Source: Kudoa neothunni (lineage: Eukaryota > Cnidaria). From it: a stretch of DNA of 64,000 bases. The stretch covers positions 4,712,001 to 4,776,000 of the forward strand of contig OZ199840.1 in assembly GCA_964304625.1 (NCBI GenBank). Direction: 5' to 3'. Of this stretch, positions 1 through 12,970 are shown in pieces. How positions within the stretch are numbered: the first letter of the stretch is position 1; each line of letters opens with the position of its first letter. The notes beneath the pieces are model-generated. The model saw only the letters and a list, made by a program, of their open reading frames with translations, was not told the origin of the DNA and made no database searches. A program made the translations under genes and the position numbers.

Positions 1-1967
1 TTAAAGTAGGAGGTGAGAAATACATAAAGCGCGATAATAGCCCTTTCTAGTGTGATCTTTTTGGGAGAGCGTATCCAAATAGTTGGTAATTCGCTCGTAA
101 CCTTCCTCTATGCTCAACGACCATTCCAAGTCAACCAAAAACTTCAAAAGATCTAAAAATTTGTAGTGTTTGTCAATTTGAATAAAATAACACACGTGTG
201 TTCGAAGATTCTTCTTCATATAAATCGAGCATATTGTTATAGAAATTCTCGCAGATAGAGCGTTTCATTTTGAAGGGTCTATAAGTGAACGTAAATATGG
301 GTTAGATTAATCCAATAAAAATCTACCCAAAATTATAATTGTCTAGATTATTCACAAAAGAGTATTTTTCTGCAACTAATAATAAATTTTAGTTGAATAT
401 TGCAGAAATATTAATAAAAAAATATTTACTGTCAAAAATAAATTTATGATTTGCGCCAAAATTACACACTATATTGACCAAGTTGGTTACAAAATCGTAA
501 ATGGTGATTTTGGTTCTCTAACAATATAAACAAATTCCAAACTTCATCTTTATAATATATAAGAATACCCAGGAATTTGAAGCTTCACCTTCTAGATTAT
601 TGATCCAAGCGTCGTGCACAATATAGGAAAAGTCCTCATCATCTAATGATGATGATCTACCATCAATCCTGGATTTTGAAGTTTTGTTCAAACTCTCAAG
701 ATTCATCTCCAAATGAGACGGAAACTAAATTTCGACATTAATCATGAGCCAATTTTGAATTTAAAATTTTGTAGTAAATATTTTGAATTCTTAGCTTATA
801 AAATACTTCATTAACAAATTCTGATAAGGTGACATTGAGATCGAATGAAACCATTTTTTTAGTGGTTTCTTCGATCGTTGGAAGTTCAATCTTTTCGTAA
901 TTGTCGTAGGCCTCTTCCTCGGTGTCTTCTATGGGGATGTTCTCGTCAAAAAATGCAACTTCAGTGCTTCTTCTCAACGAGAGAAATATAGGATAGGAGG
1001 TGGCGGGTTCATTTGGTCGTACTAATCAAATAAATTCTCCTACCAGTTTATCGTACAGGTAAAAGCAATACCATTGGAAAATATCCAAGAACAATACAAC
1101 CAAACGCTCGAATCACTGGAGTCAGTAAAAATGGCATTGGTGATAAGACTGATTTCATGATTTAACAGTTTTTGTTGTTGATCCAAATCGCTTGAAAGTT
1201 GTCGGTAATGCTGGATAAAAACAAGTGAACGATGATGCCATGCTGAAAAGTTGCTCAAATTATCGGCAATCATATTTTCGGTAATGGCCAATTCGTTAAC
1301 ACTTGGAAAGTTGGGCAGTTTTTTCAACAGAAATCGACGATAATTCCAGCAATGAACTTTATCCAATGAAACTATTAGAATATGAAACTATTCTAATTAC
1401 AATTCCTATCATCCACATTCAAATATTGTTTTGTCAATTCAAGTTGGTATTCGATATCAGGATTGTACATTAGACTGATAATGTATTTCAGCTGAAACCA
1501 ACAACTGTACGATTTGGGTTCTTTTTTCAAACAATCCTGCACCACAAATTCCAATTCTTCTTTACACAATTTGTCAAATTGATCTCGGTGGTCTTCAACA
1601 CTTGACATAAAATTATATTAGGAATTATATATATAATTATTATATTATTTTTACAGATCCTTCCTCAAAGAATTAAATACGTCCTTTCTTCGATTCCATA
1701 AATGGGTCAATTCTGGATGCACGCTCAATGCCTTTTTGGTCAACTTTAACAATTGATCGTGATCTGTAGGTTGGATTTCATCCTAAAAAAAATTTATTTA
1801 TGAAAAATTAATTAAAAATACTAATTGGCTCATTAACTCAGAATAGAGAGTTAATCTTGTGGTTAACTTTTCATTGCGTTGTTTCACCTGTTCTTCGCTT
1901 AAAATAACTTTCTTTCTTCCGTGCTATTTTTTTAAATTAATAGGAACAGTATATGCTTTAAAACCAT
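1..1967 (-). CDS. RABGGTA: Rab geranylgeranyltransferase alpha subunit
   Basis: Alpha subunit of the cytosolic enzyme that attaches geranylgeranyl groups to Rab C-termini, working with a beta subunit and Rab escort protein. Exons run down the minus strand: 1965-1967 (ATG only), 1822-1923, 1655-1782, 1401-1600, 1072-1356, then a long exon from 1021, then exons in 518-712 and 1-240. Introns of 39-54 bp keep frame. The spliced start reads M|HGRKKV, like the human MHGRLKV. The prenyltransferase alpha repeats are clear: DRNFHCWNYRRF, NLSNFSAWHHRSL and FTDSSDSSVWLYCSWIF. Residues from about 1021 downward fit the poorly conserved inserted domain. The final reading frame stops at base 1, before any leucine-rich repeats, so either the LRR domain is missing or it lies beyond the window. 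The splicing of the last 300 bases is not resolved. Confidence 0.9.
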
Positions 1968-2862
1968 TTATAATCAATTTGCACTGTCCAATTAAGCCAA
2001 AACACTTTACAAACTGAATTATGAGTATTATTTTTATTCGAGTGCGCTTGCGTGAACATCAACATCATCAATAATCCTTTCTCGTAACATATATTGTTTA
2101 TTTTTTGAATAATCTCCATAATAATAAAGAATTTTTCATTTAAATTCGGTGATAATAAATTTTAATCATTTGACCTATGATACTGAGTAAAAATTCGAAA
2201 TGATCATTGAATATTGAATAAACGTGGATCGAAAAACGCATATACTTCTTTAATTAATATATTGACTTATTATAAAACAATTTGTGTTACTTTTTATTGA
2301 AGGGAGTATTTTATCGCTCATATATATCACTTATTTGAGGTATTAAGAAATGTATTTATTTCGGCTGAATATGTAAAATAAAATTATGTGTAGTATTTTT
2401 AAAATGCGCTTATATTTAAAAAATAATTTCATAACAACATGTAAAATTATATTAAAAAATAAATGTTAAACTTATTCGCAATAAATATAAGGTTTATAAT
2501 AATTATAAATTGGGGGAACTTACTTTCTCGTAATTTCTAAGATAATACTATTCTTCGTATGCTATAAATATATCTTAGTAGCTAAAGAGCTATTTTTTAA
2601 TAATTTAATTTTTGATTTTATTTATTTAATTAATTAATAATTATATAGCTACAATATATGACAAATTTGGTAATAAAGTTTGTTATGTTTCTTAAGTGCA
2701 CTCACCCAACTACAGAATAACACACGCGGCCCGACTGGGTCCAATAAACTAATAATACTAAGGGGTTTTTTAGCGTGGCGGATAGGCCGCCAATAATACG
2801 CAGTTATGGCTAGTCCTTAATAAAGTTCGTGGTCATTCATGATCAAGTAGCAAATAGCAAGT

Positions 2863-2891
2863 AGCTGTAGCTGTAGCTGTAGCTGTAGCTG
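2863..2891. repeat. AGCTGT hexamer tandem repeat
   Basis: About five head-to-tail copies of AGCTGT. It is a short perfect microsatellite in otherwise non-repetitive DNA. Confidence 0.85.
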
Positions 2892-2911
2892 AATTGGTTT
2901 GTATACGTCAC

Positions 2912-2945
2912 CAGTGGTTTTCAAAATTTTTGGAATCATGTATCC
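2912..2945 (+). mobile_element. hAT-like terminal inverted repeat
   Basis: The segment begins CAGTGGTTTTCAAAATTTTT and runs on into a TATCCCT stretch. This resembles the common hAT end CAGTGGTTCTCAACC followed by a pyrimidine-rich CCCT block. No matching right end or 8-bp target duplication was found, so it is probably one end of a decayed non-autonomous copy. Confidence 0.45.
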
Positions 2946-4327
2946 CTGAAAAGCTCAAATTTACTTGCTGATTCCCATATACAGTCAACTTTGTACTTTG
3001 ATCGTACTCAATTCTAGAAGTGTGCTCGAACTCAGATTTTTTCCTAATCAAAATAGTGATAATTAGTTTAATCCATTACCGCACATCCAATGACTATTTT
3101 TATTTTTACTTACGAAACAACATACATACCTTGGGTTTATACGAAATAAAAATGAAATATAGGATAATATTTTTTGATTGTCATTCGATAGATTATAAAG
3201 GGTTCTCTCTCGATGACGTTCGCACAATTTGATTGAGCGAATCTTCTCCTAAATTTTCTTTTCTTCTCTGTTTTATGCTCCAACTGGATTTGTTCTGAGT
3301 ATCCTTTCTATATGTATTAGAACTCAAAGGTGTTTCTGACCCAAATTTTCGGCCTAACTCCCATGTTGCACTGTACATTAAAAATATTAAGGGAATTGTC
3401 AAAAATATATTTTTCAAAATTTATTGTTCACGTAAAAGATGACGAATTAACGTGATATTTGCATTTGATTACATTTGTACGGAGCCGGAAAGAATTTCTA
3501 GTTTCGGGGACAATTGTTTAAATGTTAATAATCTTTCTCTTTTCTTACTTATGATTTTAGGCATGGATTAGATTTTAAATTTTCATAGTTGCGATGTTGA
3601 AACTGCAGGGAACACGAAGAGTCTTATTTGAAATCGATGGGAATTCTATCACAGTCAAATCCAAAGAGAGTCTAGATTAAAATCAATGTGTTTCATTCTC
3701 AATAAGCCGTATAAAAATAAATAGCTGTGATTTTACATATGAATAGCAAAAATTTGGCGGTTCTCATTTTTAACATGATACTTTTTTCGATATCAAGTAA
3801 CGTCTCAATAGTTCGTCTATTTGTTGTTTTGTCAGATAAAGTGACATTTTTAAATATTGTAGCAGAAGTATCTCCAAAAATATTCTTGTAATCACAACGT
3901 ATGCTGGTAATATCAATAATTCAATGATTGTATTGCGGCTTCATCTGTTCGGCTACAATTTCTGTCTCAGCTTAGCTTTCTTTGTTTTATTTATCGTTAA
4001 TGTTGACCTTACTTAAAAATATAGCAGTTTGCTTTAAAGTGGACTCATTTAGTTTATCGAAATTATTAATTATATTATAAAAATTAAGTTATATCAATAT
4101 CAGATGACGATTCAAATCTAAAGACAGGTTTGAACTATTCGATAACGTCATATCACAAACTAAACATAATGGTGAGGAATAATTCTTATCATTGGTGATA
4201 GTAAACACAAAAGCTACGTAATCTAAATCGAATAGCTAGGATTTCTGTTTTAATAACTTTTTCCAAATTTTCTACCTTTACATCCATTAGTATTATGCGA
4301 TACCAAAACTGTAAAAAATCAATCTAC

Positions 4328-4353
4328 CTATATATATATATATATATATATAG
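4328..4353. repeat. TA microsatellite
   Basis: An uninterrupted run of TA dinucleotides ending in TAGG. Similar runs lie near 8319, 21944, 23641, 27081, 46420 and 57125. Confidence 0.9.
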
Positions 4354-4668
4354 GCAGTGATTATTGACCCGCAGATCGGTTTTACGATCGTTTCACTATT
4401 TTGTAATCATAAAAAAGTAAAGTTAGGATTTTAATTTTCTAATTGTTAAATTACAACGTTTACAAACATATTTTTAATATTCGAGTCGCTCCAGTTGGGA
4501 ATTGTTATCGGTACCGCGTGATTATCTTTTTCTAATATTATTTATTTAACATATATTTTATCGCGTTAATTTGTGAATAAATCGATATGGTGATAGTATC
4601 TAAATTAATCAGTGGCGTTAAATTTTATGAACCTTGTATTTCATGTAGCATGGTTATTCATACGCAAT

Positions 4669-7410
4669 GGACAGTAACGAAAATGATGGGAGCAACCATA
4701 ACGTTAGCACTAACGAGAATGGTTTTTTTAACGTTGGTAATACGTTTAATAGCTTTTAAGAGTTAAGTTGAAAATCGAACAGTTGGATTTACGCGATAAA
4801 TATACGATGTCCATATTAAATCCATTATTAAAATATTATCAATTAAAATATTGTTGTATTCACAGAGGAAACAAGGTTAATCGTTCTATTTTATTAAATA
4901 TTTTTTCATTTAAAATTAATTATTGTTTTGTCTTAAGAAATATTTTTATTTTGCCGTTAAGTTATTTATTGGTTTTATTACTTTAGAGAAAGCAATCAAC
5001 TGACCAACGAAATACGAACTTTTATTACAATGGATGCCCAATGTTTTTAAGGTTTCTAATTGACACCGACGAAAAAAAAACTCGTGTTAAAATCTCTTAG
5101 TTTACCCCAAAAATTCTCGTCAAAGACAAAGATACCTAATGATAAGGAGGTTACATATATTATGCAACTCGTTGAAATCGACGATAATTCAAAAGCTATC
5201 CGAGAAAACATTTTTAGCGAGAAAGAAAAATGCGTTTCATCGAAAAAGCTAAGAAACACTAAATATTCAATTAAATCCCATTCAACCACATTCGATTTTT
5301 TGTTAACTCTAAAAAATAAATCAGGTGTATTTACTGAAGTGTTAGAAGGTGAAAATAATTTTAAGCGTCTATTTTATCAAGATCTAGACATGAAAAAATG
5401 TCTGAAAGCTTACCCCGAAATAATATTCGTTGACGCCACATAAAATTATTAGATTGTATGGATCCAGTTTATTTTCTTGCGGTAATGGATGGGAGAGGAA
5501 TAAGCGAGATAATGGAAACAGGAATCCTCACCCAAGAAACTGAGGAAATACTGTCATGGATTATTCAAACAATTAAAAAGCATAACCCAGTCATAGAAAA
5601 CGAGACTAACATTTTTATGACAGATAAAGACATGGTGAAGCGAAAAGTTTTAAAAAATATTCTTCCAAATGTTAACATTAAATTATGTCTTTACCATATC
5701 TTAAAGGCATTTGATCGTGAAATCTAAGTCAAGAAAATGAACACTAATTCTAAGGAAAAAGAAATTTCTCTCTTCTATCTTCAAAAAATCTCATACGCCA
5801 AAAACAATGATGAATATAATTCTATAAAAAACAATTTAAGGATAACGTAGGAGAAAACGTTTATCGTTATTTAAAAATAATAGGAATACCATCAAAGGTG
5901 AATGGGTTATTTTTTCATAGATACGATGGAATGTTCTTAAATTTTACCAAAAATAGAATTGAAAGTGTCAATTCCAAAGTAAAACAACTGATTCCATTGT
6001 TTTCTTCGTTTGAAGAATTTTTCAAGAAGTTGCTGGGTTATATAAATACTTCAAGAATGGGTAACGATAATAAGTTTGTTCACGAAATTTTAGACACCTC
6101 AAAAATTCATACATCCTGATATAATCGAATATTATAATTATTTGACCAAATATCCATTTCAAATGGTTTCAAATAAATATGTCAAAATTCTTCTATCGCC
6201 AGAAAACATCGGTGACGAAATTTTTCTGAATATGTTTTCTAATGATAAATGTGATTGTCCTTTTAGAATTAGCATGAACTTACCATGCTGTTTCGTATTT
6301 ACATCTCGGAAAAAGTGTAATCTTCCACTTTTTAATAAATTGTTGTGCTCCCAGAGATGGGTAAAAATTAATTTATTGAAAATTCGAGGTTGCAAAAAAA
6401 TGATGTTGACTTTGAAAGCAGTTGGATTACTTTCAGTTCCTTATCCAAAAATATTCAATATTCAGAACAAACAAAATTTAATGAAGCTTCTAGATTAATG
6501 AAAAGCGTTTCTGCTAGAACCTCAGAAAAAACAGACCCTGAATATAATTATTGGATGGATACGTTGAAACAGTTGGTGGAATACATTAAAATAATGAAAA
6601 AATCATGATAAAAAGACAGCGATGATGACTCTATACTCTACTCTACTCTATATGTGAGGTCTCAACAACCTCAAACGAAAACATCACTGTGTCTTAAAGT
6701 ATTTTTCCCTATAATATAACGCAATATTAATTTAGATGTTTTAGATTCAGAATTAACTCATTGTCCTATGAACGAAAGTCAACAACTGTAAAACAGAATC
6801 CCTGTTAAAAGCTTTATTCTAATTACATGGAAAAATCAAATAATAGTGAAAAAAACATCCACAATATCTGTTGAAAATAAAAAAATTGCAAATAACACAT
6901 AATTAATTATATTTTAGACAAAAAATATAGAATTAATTTTGCCTTCCAAATTTGAATATAAAAGCCGCCCGAAGGGTTCATCTACGACTGTAATTGTTAA
7001 GAAAAGATCTAAAGTTCACATGAGTTCGTTCATGAATTTAATTGAAAAGCAAAAAATTTCGAGTATATTATAAATTTTTTAAATCATTGATAGCTATGCT
7101 GATTTGGTTTGTTGATTAAAATATTGCGAGAAAAGCTATGGTTAATAAAGGAAAAATTGATGAAAAGGATGTCGAGGTTAAAACTGATAAAAGACTTCCT
7201 AATCTTACTGACATAAGCTACAAAAAAACTGTTGGCTATACGTGCAATATCTGTGAAAACACGATTGGGAACATGGAATCATCCATAGGTTGTGATATTT
7301 GCTTAGAATGAAGTCATTTCAAATGTCAAAATATCAGTGTTAGCCCATATTATAAGTTTTGATGTTGCAACAAATATAAAAATTTATTCAAGAACAAATA
7401 AAAGAATAGT
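4669..7410 (+). mobile_element. Decayed MULE transposon, ZSWIM type, with C-terminal PHD finger
   Basis: Relic of a Mutator-like transposase of the ZSWIM3 kind, read in several frames. In order: an acidic Asn-rich start (4669 on); a FAR1/FLYWCH-like Zn region with LKYYQLKYCCIHRGNK near 4840 and YYNGCPMFLRFLID near 5020; the MULE catalytic core with IFVDAT at 5420-5440 and FMTDKDMVKRKVL plus LCLYHILKAFDREI at 5610-5727; a SWIM-type Cys/His segment (CDCPF...LPCC) near 6250-6300; an RPKGSSTTVI motif near 6965; and a PHD finger at 7240-7390 (CNICENTIG...GCDICLE.SHFKC). Frame changes and stops inside the core show it is not functional. Both Trp positions expected in the PHD finger read TGA. No terminal inverted repeats were identified. 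Confidence 0.85.
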
Positions 7411-8315
7411 CTTATTTGAATTATTTTCAAAATTATTTACGATTTTTCCTGATACAAATCTTTTTTATTGCAACTACGAATAACGTCAAATTAAATTATA
7501 TTTTTAATATTTTAGTCACGTGATTGACAGAATAAGTACTATTTCTTTTGTACACAGTACTGGTTATTATAAGATAGATTTATTAAAAAACTTTGTTTTG
7601 ATATTAAATTCTATCATCTTAATCGATTCCTATGATGAAGATTTATATTTAAATCGTAATATCTTATATATAACCAATATCAAATAATCTTCATGTTTAT
7701 AAGTATACCAATATAATTAATAATTTTTTAGAACACCGGATAGAGATATTTACTTGCTCATTCGAAATAACTTCAAAAGTTTAATTTATTTAAATAGCAA
7801 ACATAATTCCAATATAAATTATGTCAAATTGTTTTACCAATTGACTAAATGTATTTTTGCTCGTTATGCATTATGTAAACTAACTTATTAGTACGAATCA
7901 ACTTATAGAGGTTAAATATCAATAAATAATGATTAATTATTGTCCCAAATAGAATCAAATATATCTCAAGATTTATTTTTAGATGCATTTTAAGAGTAAA
8001 TGTAACACATAGTTAAGTCAACAGAATATGTAAATATGATGTTAATATTTTTATAGAAAATTTAAGCCATATTAATCCAATGATTCATAAATATATTAGT
8101 TTATGTGAGAGTATCATTTTTCACGAGTGTAATAATGAAAATCTTGATTCTACCCGTGTCCAAATAGGTTTTTGAGTATTTTCTTCAATAAAACTTGATT
8201 TATAGATGTACTTATTGTTAAAATGCTATTTGGAATATTAAATTTAGTTGTATATCAACTTAAAATAAATTTATAGAGTATGCGATGCTAATCTGCCGGG
8301 CCAATAGTCACTTCC

Positions 8316-8352
<37 letters not shown>

Positions 8353-10314
8353 CCTCCTTACTTCACGCTGTTTAGCAAACAACAAAAAATGTATGATAAT
8401 AAGTGTTGGTTAGATTACGCGTCTATGTGACACCGAAAAACGTCAATTAAACCTCGTTATCCCAAATGGAACATCGTCGAATCTACAATCTGTATTAGTG
8501 AGAAAAAAGGAGGCTATTTCATGAGATACTGATGATTATACTTAATTTTAAAAGATTTCCTCCTTCTGATATTCATCATAAAAATTCAACCTTGTTAATA
8601 TCATTTTAATAATCTTTTCAAGACGCTTTGAAAAATTTCAAAATCAATATTTTTTAAGCCCATCTTCTAATTAGAACGTTGAATCAAAAGCAGCCTTCTT
8701 TTAGCCCGACACTATATTACAAGTCGATGTAAATATGAGTCTCCTCTATTTCTCTGGTGCAGAGCATCACACCTGCTACTATCAACAAAGAGCTTTTTAT
8801 GCAGCAAGTTCTCACGGACAGATAACGACAATGAATCATGTTAGACCAGCCCCTAATTTAAGTGGATGATAACAACATAAATTAGTTATAAATGTTCGAA
8901 TTAATGTTTTTAGTACAGTTTCCGCAATTCAGTGGAATTAGAGACATCACAAGCTTCATAATCTTAATTATTAAGATTAATTCGAATATTATATACGAAA
9001 ATGATTTTTCGTCAATATAATTAGAAAAAATTCAAATTTATTCGACATCGCCAAACACACAGACAATACGAATTTTCACATAGACACCAATTATTAATTT
9101 CCATATTTGTCCAGAATTGCAAATCACCTAGACAAACATCAGTTATACTAAAAGAAATAAAGGGATCAATACCTAAAATATCATTAATTCAGACTATCGG
9201 ATCAGTATTAGCTCGGACCAACTTTGCAATCATTAATTTCTCAAAACAGCATTAAAGGTTATCTGTTAATTCCACGGAATTAGAAAATAATTATTGATAT
9301 CGGTAAACGTCTGGCAATCGACTCACAAAGCATTATAATTAAATCCTAATGACATTGCAGGAAATTAAAAAAAATGCAACCTATTTCAATTAAAATATAG
9401 TTATGGATGTTAGATTACGAGTGGCATTAATTAACTAAATAGGGCCAAACGATGAGAACCGAATATTTTTCGTACGAAAACGACGATCAACACAAACGAC
9501 AAATTGTGTCCACTAATGAATTCGGTGACCATATTTTGAGAGATTTTTGGTTTAATTGTTCACACCTCCAGTGGATTAGAAATGTAAATGTTATGCTTTT
9601 TATATAGTATGCATAAAGAAGATTATATGCCAGATATTTTGTTAGATATCGGATTAAAACTCCGCTGAACTTTTTATGAGAACATACAATTCAATTATTA
9701 GAACATTGTTTAACCTATACATTAGATGGAATAAAATTTAAGTATAATACGGTGAAACCAACAATGATTAGGCCGATATTTATAATCACTTACACTGGAT
9801 TTTATCTAAATCAATAATCCAGTGATGGCTCGATGGAAAACCATCATGAGCCAGGTATTTAACGATTCCTGTAAATTTAAAATTATCCTAAGGTTTAATC
9901 GGCATATATTAATTCTCTAATTTCATATTAATTTTTGGCGTCAAACTACACCCAAAAAACTCGATTATAGCATGAGGAATATTTCCAAAATTCTGATATG
10001 GTGTGGAAATAGAAGCTTTGTGCTGATCGCTTATTAAAATTAATCAAATCCAACTTAAAGATGTATATTGTTTGCGATCTACTAGAGAGGATAGATGTGA
10101 GGTTAACAGTTTTTTTTAATCTACATTAATCGTATTAGATAACATTATTTTAAACTACCCAGGTGTGTGATTTGTGTTTCTTTTCCAGCAACTTAATTCA
10201 CACTGTATTGATCTTATTGTGATAGTGTGGAATTGTGTTTGTTTTGGTGTGAGTTTAAGATAGGAACGATTGTTGTTTACGCCCTTGGGAATTTAGTGTT
10301 GTAGTTGAAGTGAG
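7411..10314. other. Intergenic, AT-rich
   Basis: No gene is supported on either strand. A TA microsatellite sits at 8319-8350. The last 200 bases are presumably the septin promoter and 5' UTR, but no specific element can be named. Confidence 0.6.
8319..8350. repeat. TA microsatellite
   Basis: A run of about 16 TA units followed by GGCC. Confidence 0.9.
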
Positions 10315-12096
10315 ATGGAGCTGTCAGAAATGGCTATTGGTATAGCCAATCTACCAAACCAGATACATAGGAGGAATGTTATCAAGGGTTTTGATTTCAA
10401 TTTGTTGGTTGTCGGTGATAGTGGTCTTGGTAAATCCACATTTTTGAATATGTTATTTCAAAGCAATCTCTACACCGAAGTACCCTACGAAAACTATCAG
10501 AAAGATACCTCCTCCGCCTCCCCCAAAGTACTAGACACTTGCAATAAAATATATCCACCACTAAGGATTTATCAAACTATTATTGATTGCATAGTTTAAT
10601 TCCTCGCTAATAACCCTGGTGGAAAATGCCGTCAAATTGAATATGGAATTGATTGAATTGAATGATATTGATTGGAGTATGGATGATCAACAAAAGTAAT
10701 CAAATGAATAACTCATTGTTTGGTTGGCCACATAAAACCTTCTCTGCTGTGTAGATGGGACCAGGTTGTATCCTATATTACCTCTCGTTTACAGAAATTT
10801 TTGGATAACGAAGATTCAGAGGTGGCTAAAGTTGACGGCTCTCAACGTCGTGACTCAAGAATTCATTGTTGTTTGTATTTCATACCACCTACCGGTCATC
10901 GATTACGTGCGGTTGATGTGAATTTCCTTAAAACAATCTGCAGATGGGTATTGTCTTGTTGTTTGCAAGAGCGAGAATAAGTTGGTGTTGGTAGGTGAAC
11001 GTTGTTCCTTTGATAGCCAAAGCTGACACCTTGACTCCAGACGAGATGAAAAGTTTCAAGAAGAGAGTAGTTTCAATGTGTTTGTATGTGAATTGTGGAA
11101 TGTTTGGCCGATTAGATTCGTGAAGATTTACACTTTCACAATATCCAACTATACATCTTTCCTGATTTGAATGGCACTGAAGTGTACGAATCCAATGCTT
11201 CAAATGAGGATAATGCTGCTGCCAGTCTGTCACAACATTACGTACAATTTTGTGTGTGTGGATTCAAAATTGAAACCTAGCTATATAAAGAGTGCAATGC
11301 CATTTGCTGTGACCGGAAGTTTGACGTGTGTATCGAATGAAGGAGCTCCTGCCACCTACGTTAGAAAATATCCATGGGGAACAGTGAAGATAGATGACCC
11401 CAAACATTCAGATTTTGAGACTTTTAACAATCTCTTCCTAAAGTACACCATCTAATAAATGTGGGATTTTTTCCAAATGTATTTCTGTCTCTTCCACCTA
11501 GGACACACATGTTCCATTTGATATTTTCCACAAAACATCAAATCTACGAGAAATATAGAAGAAACAAACTTCTCATGAAATTAGGATTCTCGGAAGAAGT
11601 TACTTCCGATATCGAAAATGATGTGTTGTCCTGTAGTGATATGTCGCTACTAGCACATGAGTAAGTTTTGACTCTATTCGCACCATAGCTGACGTTTTTT
11701 ATCCGGCAGAGTTATGGATATGGAACTCTCGATGAAAAAGGAACATGACGACATGAAGAAATTGGAGCACGATCTCGATGTGGAATACAACCAAAAGGCG
11801 GAAGAGTTACGTCAGATTACCGAAAAAAGCATGGAAGAAGTAATCCGCTATTGTTATGCTTGTCGTTCTGATCGTGCTGTGCCACCTATAGTATGAATCG
11901 AAATACAAAATTTTAGAAAAGGAGCTAGAAGATGAGACCGCAGTTAAAGCTAATGTGTCTCGAGCTCACTCCAAGGCTTCAAAGTAAATTACCAATTTAT
12001 CTCTTTCAATCATGCTGTTAGCATATTTCTATAAATCTCATTTTTAGGAGCGATAAGAAAAAATTACTCGCTACAGGAAAAACTAAATCCAAGTAG
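10315..12096 (+). CDS. Septin GTPase with degenerate G3 motif
   Basis: Septins polymerise into cortical filaments used in cytokinesis and membrane scaffolding. Ten exons join in frame: 10315-10527, 10595-10695, 10755-10947, 10995-11066, 11116-11241, 11291-11442, 11502-11660, 11710-11839, 11892-11983 and 12048-12096, giving about 428 residues. The G domain starts with GDSGLGKST (P-loop, residues 38-46). It continues with [15 protein letters not shown]4 in [11 protein letters not shown] and the septin-unique YPWGTVKI. A charged coiled coil from about residue 340 and a Lys-rich tail ending KSK complete the usual layout. The odd point is G3: where DTPGFGD belongs, the sequence reads ELNDIDW, flanked by good matches ([12 protein letters not shown] before it, WDQVVSYI after it). 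Altered nucleotide hydrolysis is inferred. The class, SEPT2/7 or SEPT6, is not certain. Confidence 0.92.
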
Positions 12097-12970
12097 GATG
12101 TTCTATCCTCAGCTTGTTGGATTTATTATTTGGAAGATACAAATATTCAATTTTGGGCTATTATTAAGCTAAGCATAGTGGATGTCGTTTATTATTTGAT
12201 TCGTTCTTTTCCGTATTACAATGAGAATTTTAATGCCTAATTTCACCGCATACCACGATTTTTAACCTTTAACTCATAATCTTCTTCTGTCTTCTTCATC
12301 CCATTAGTTTTCACATCCATTATTTGTACGAACTGATTGTTAATTTTCTTTTGAAGATTTATGTAGTCAGTTCATATATTAAGAAAATTAAGATTAAAAT
12401 ATCTATTAAATCAAAGTTTAAATTAAAGAATTAATATAAATTATTGATTGTCAATAATTTAGGTTTTTTCGTTTAAGACAATCAAAGGAAAATATTTGTA
12501 TGGTAAAATTTTTAGTAAACCGTAATTTTTTCCCGATAATTTTTGGATATTTATTATTTGATCATTGCCGATAGAACACTGTGTATATATGGTGTTATTG
12601 ATTGTTGAACATGAGTGGTTTAAAGTGGAATTTAGTTCTTTTAAAATTAATTTTTCCAAATAAAAATTCTTCACTAAACATTCGTGATGATTAATCATCA
12701 AAGAATAACGAGACCAAAAAAGGGCGAAAAGTACATAGAAACTAATTACATTATCAACACGCCAACAAGGTGAATCAACTTGCAGGTCTCCCTTGCGACA
12801 ATAGCGGAACACAAATTTACTAAAAATTGGAGGTTTATTGTGACTAAAAACACTTCAAATCAGATTATTTTATGTTTATGGAGCAATTCCAATGGTCTGG
12901 AAAAACATTTTATCGTATATTAATACGAAATCCAGTGATTAAATTATTCATTTTGGCCTATTCTCTATAT

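Larger units (their letters stand above)
1968..4668. other. Intergenic, AT-rich
   Basis: I see no supported gene here. It holds a short hexanucleotide repeat, a hAT-like terminal motif and a TA microsatellite, listed separately. A 74-codon minus-strand frame at 3193-3417 has a hydrophobic start, but frames of that length are common by chance at this base composition. Confidence 0.6.

Noticed and set aside
3193-3417. 74-codon minus-strand frame with ATG and hydrophobic N-terminus
   Set aside because: Frames of this length are expected many times by chance at this AT content, and no family resemblance was seen.
7240-7390. In-frame TGA at Trp positions as evidence for a reassigned genetic code
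   Set aside because: Host genes here use TGG for Trp and end at TGA (for example the LIG-type helical gene stop at 42212 and gene C at 53135), and the two TGA codons lie in a decayed transposon.
12459-12822. About 120 open codons on the minus strand behind a possible splice acceptor
   Set aside because: Roughly one such frame is expected by chance in the window; no partner exon and no recognisable domain.
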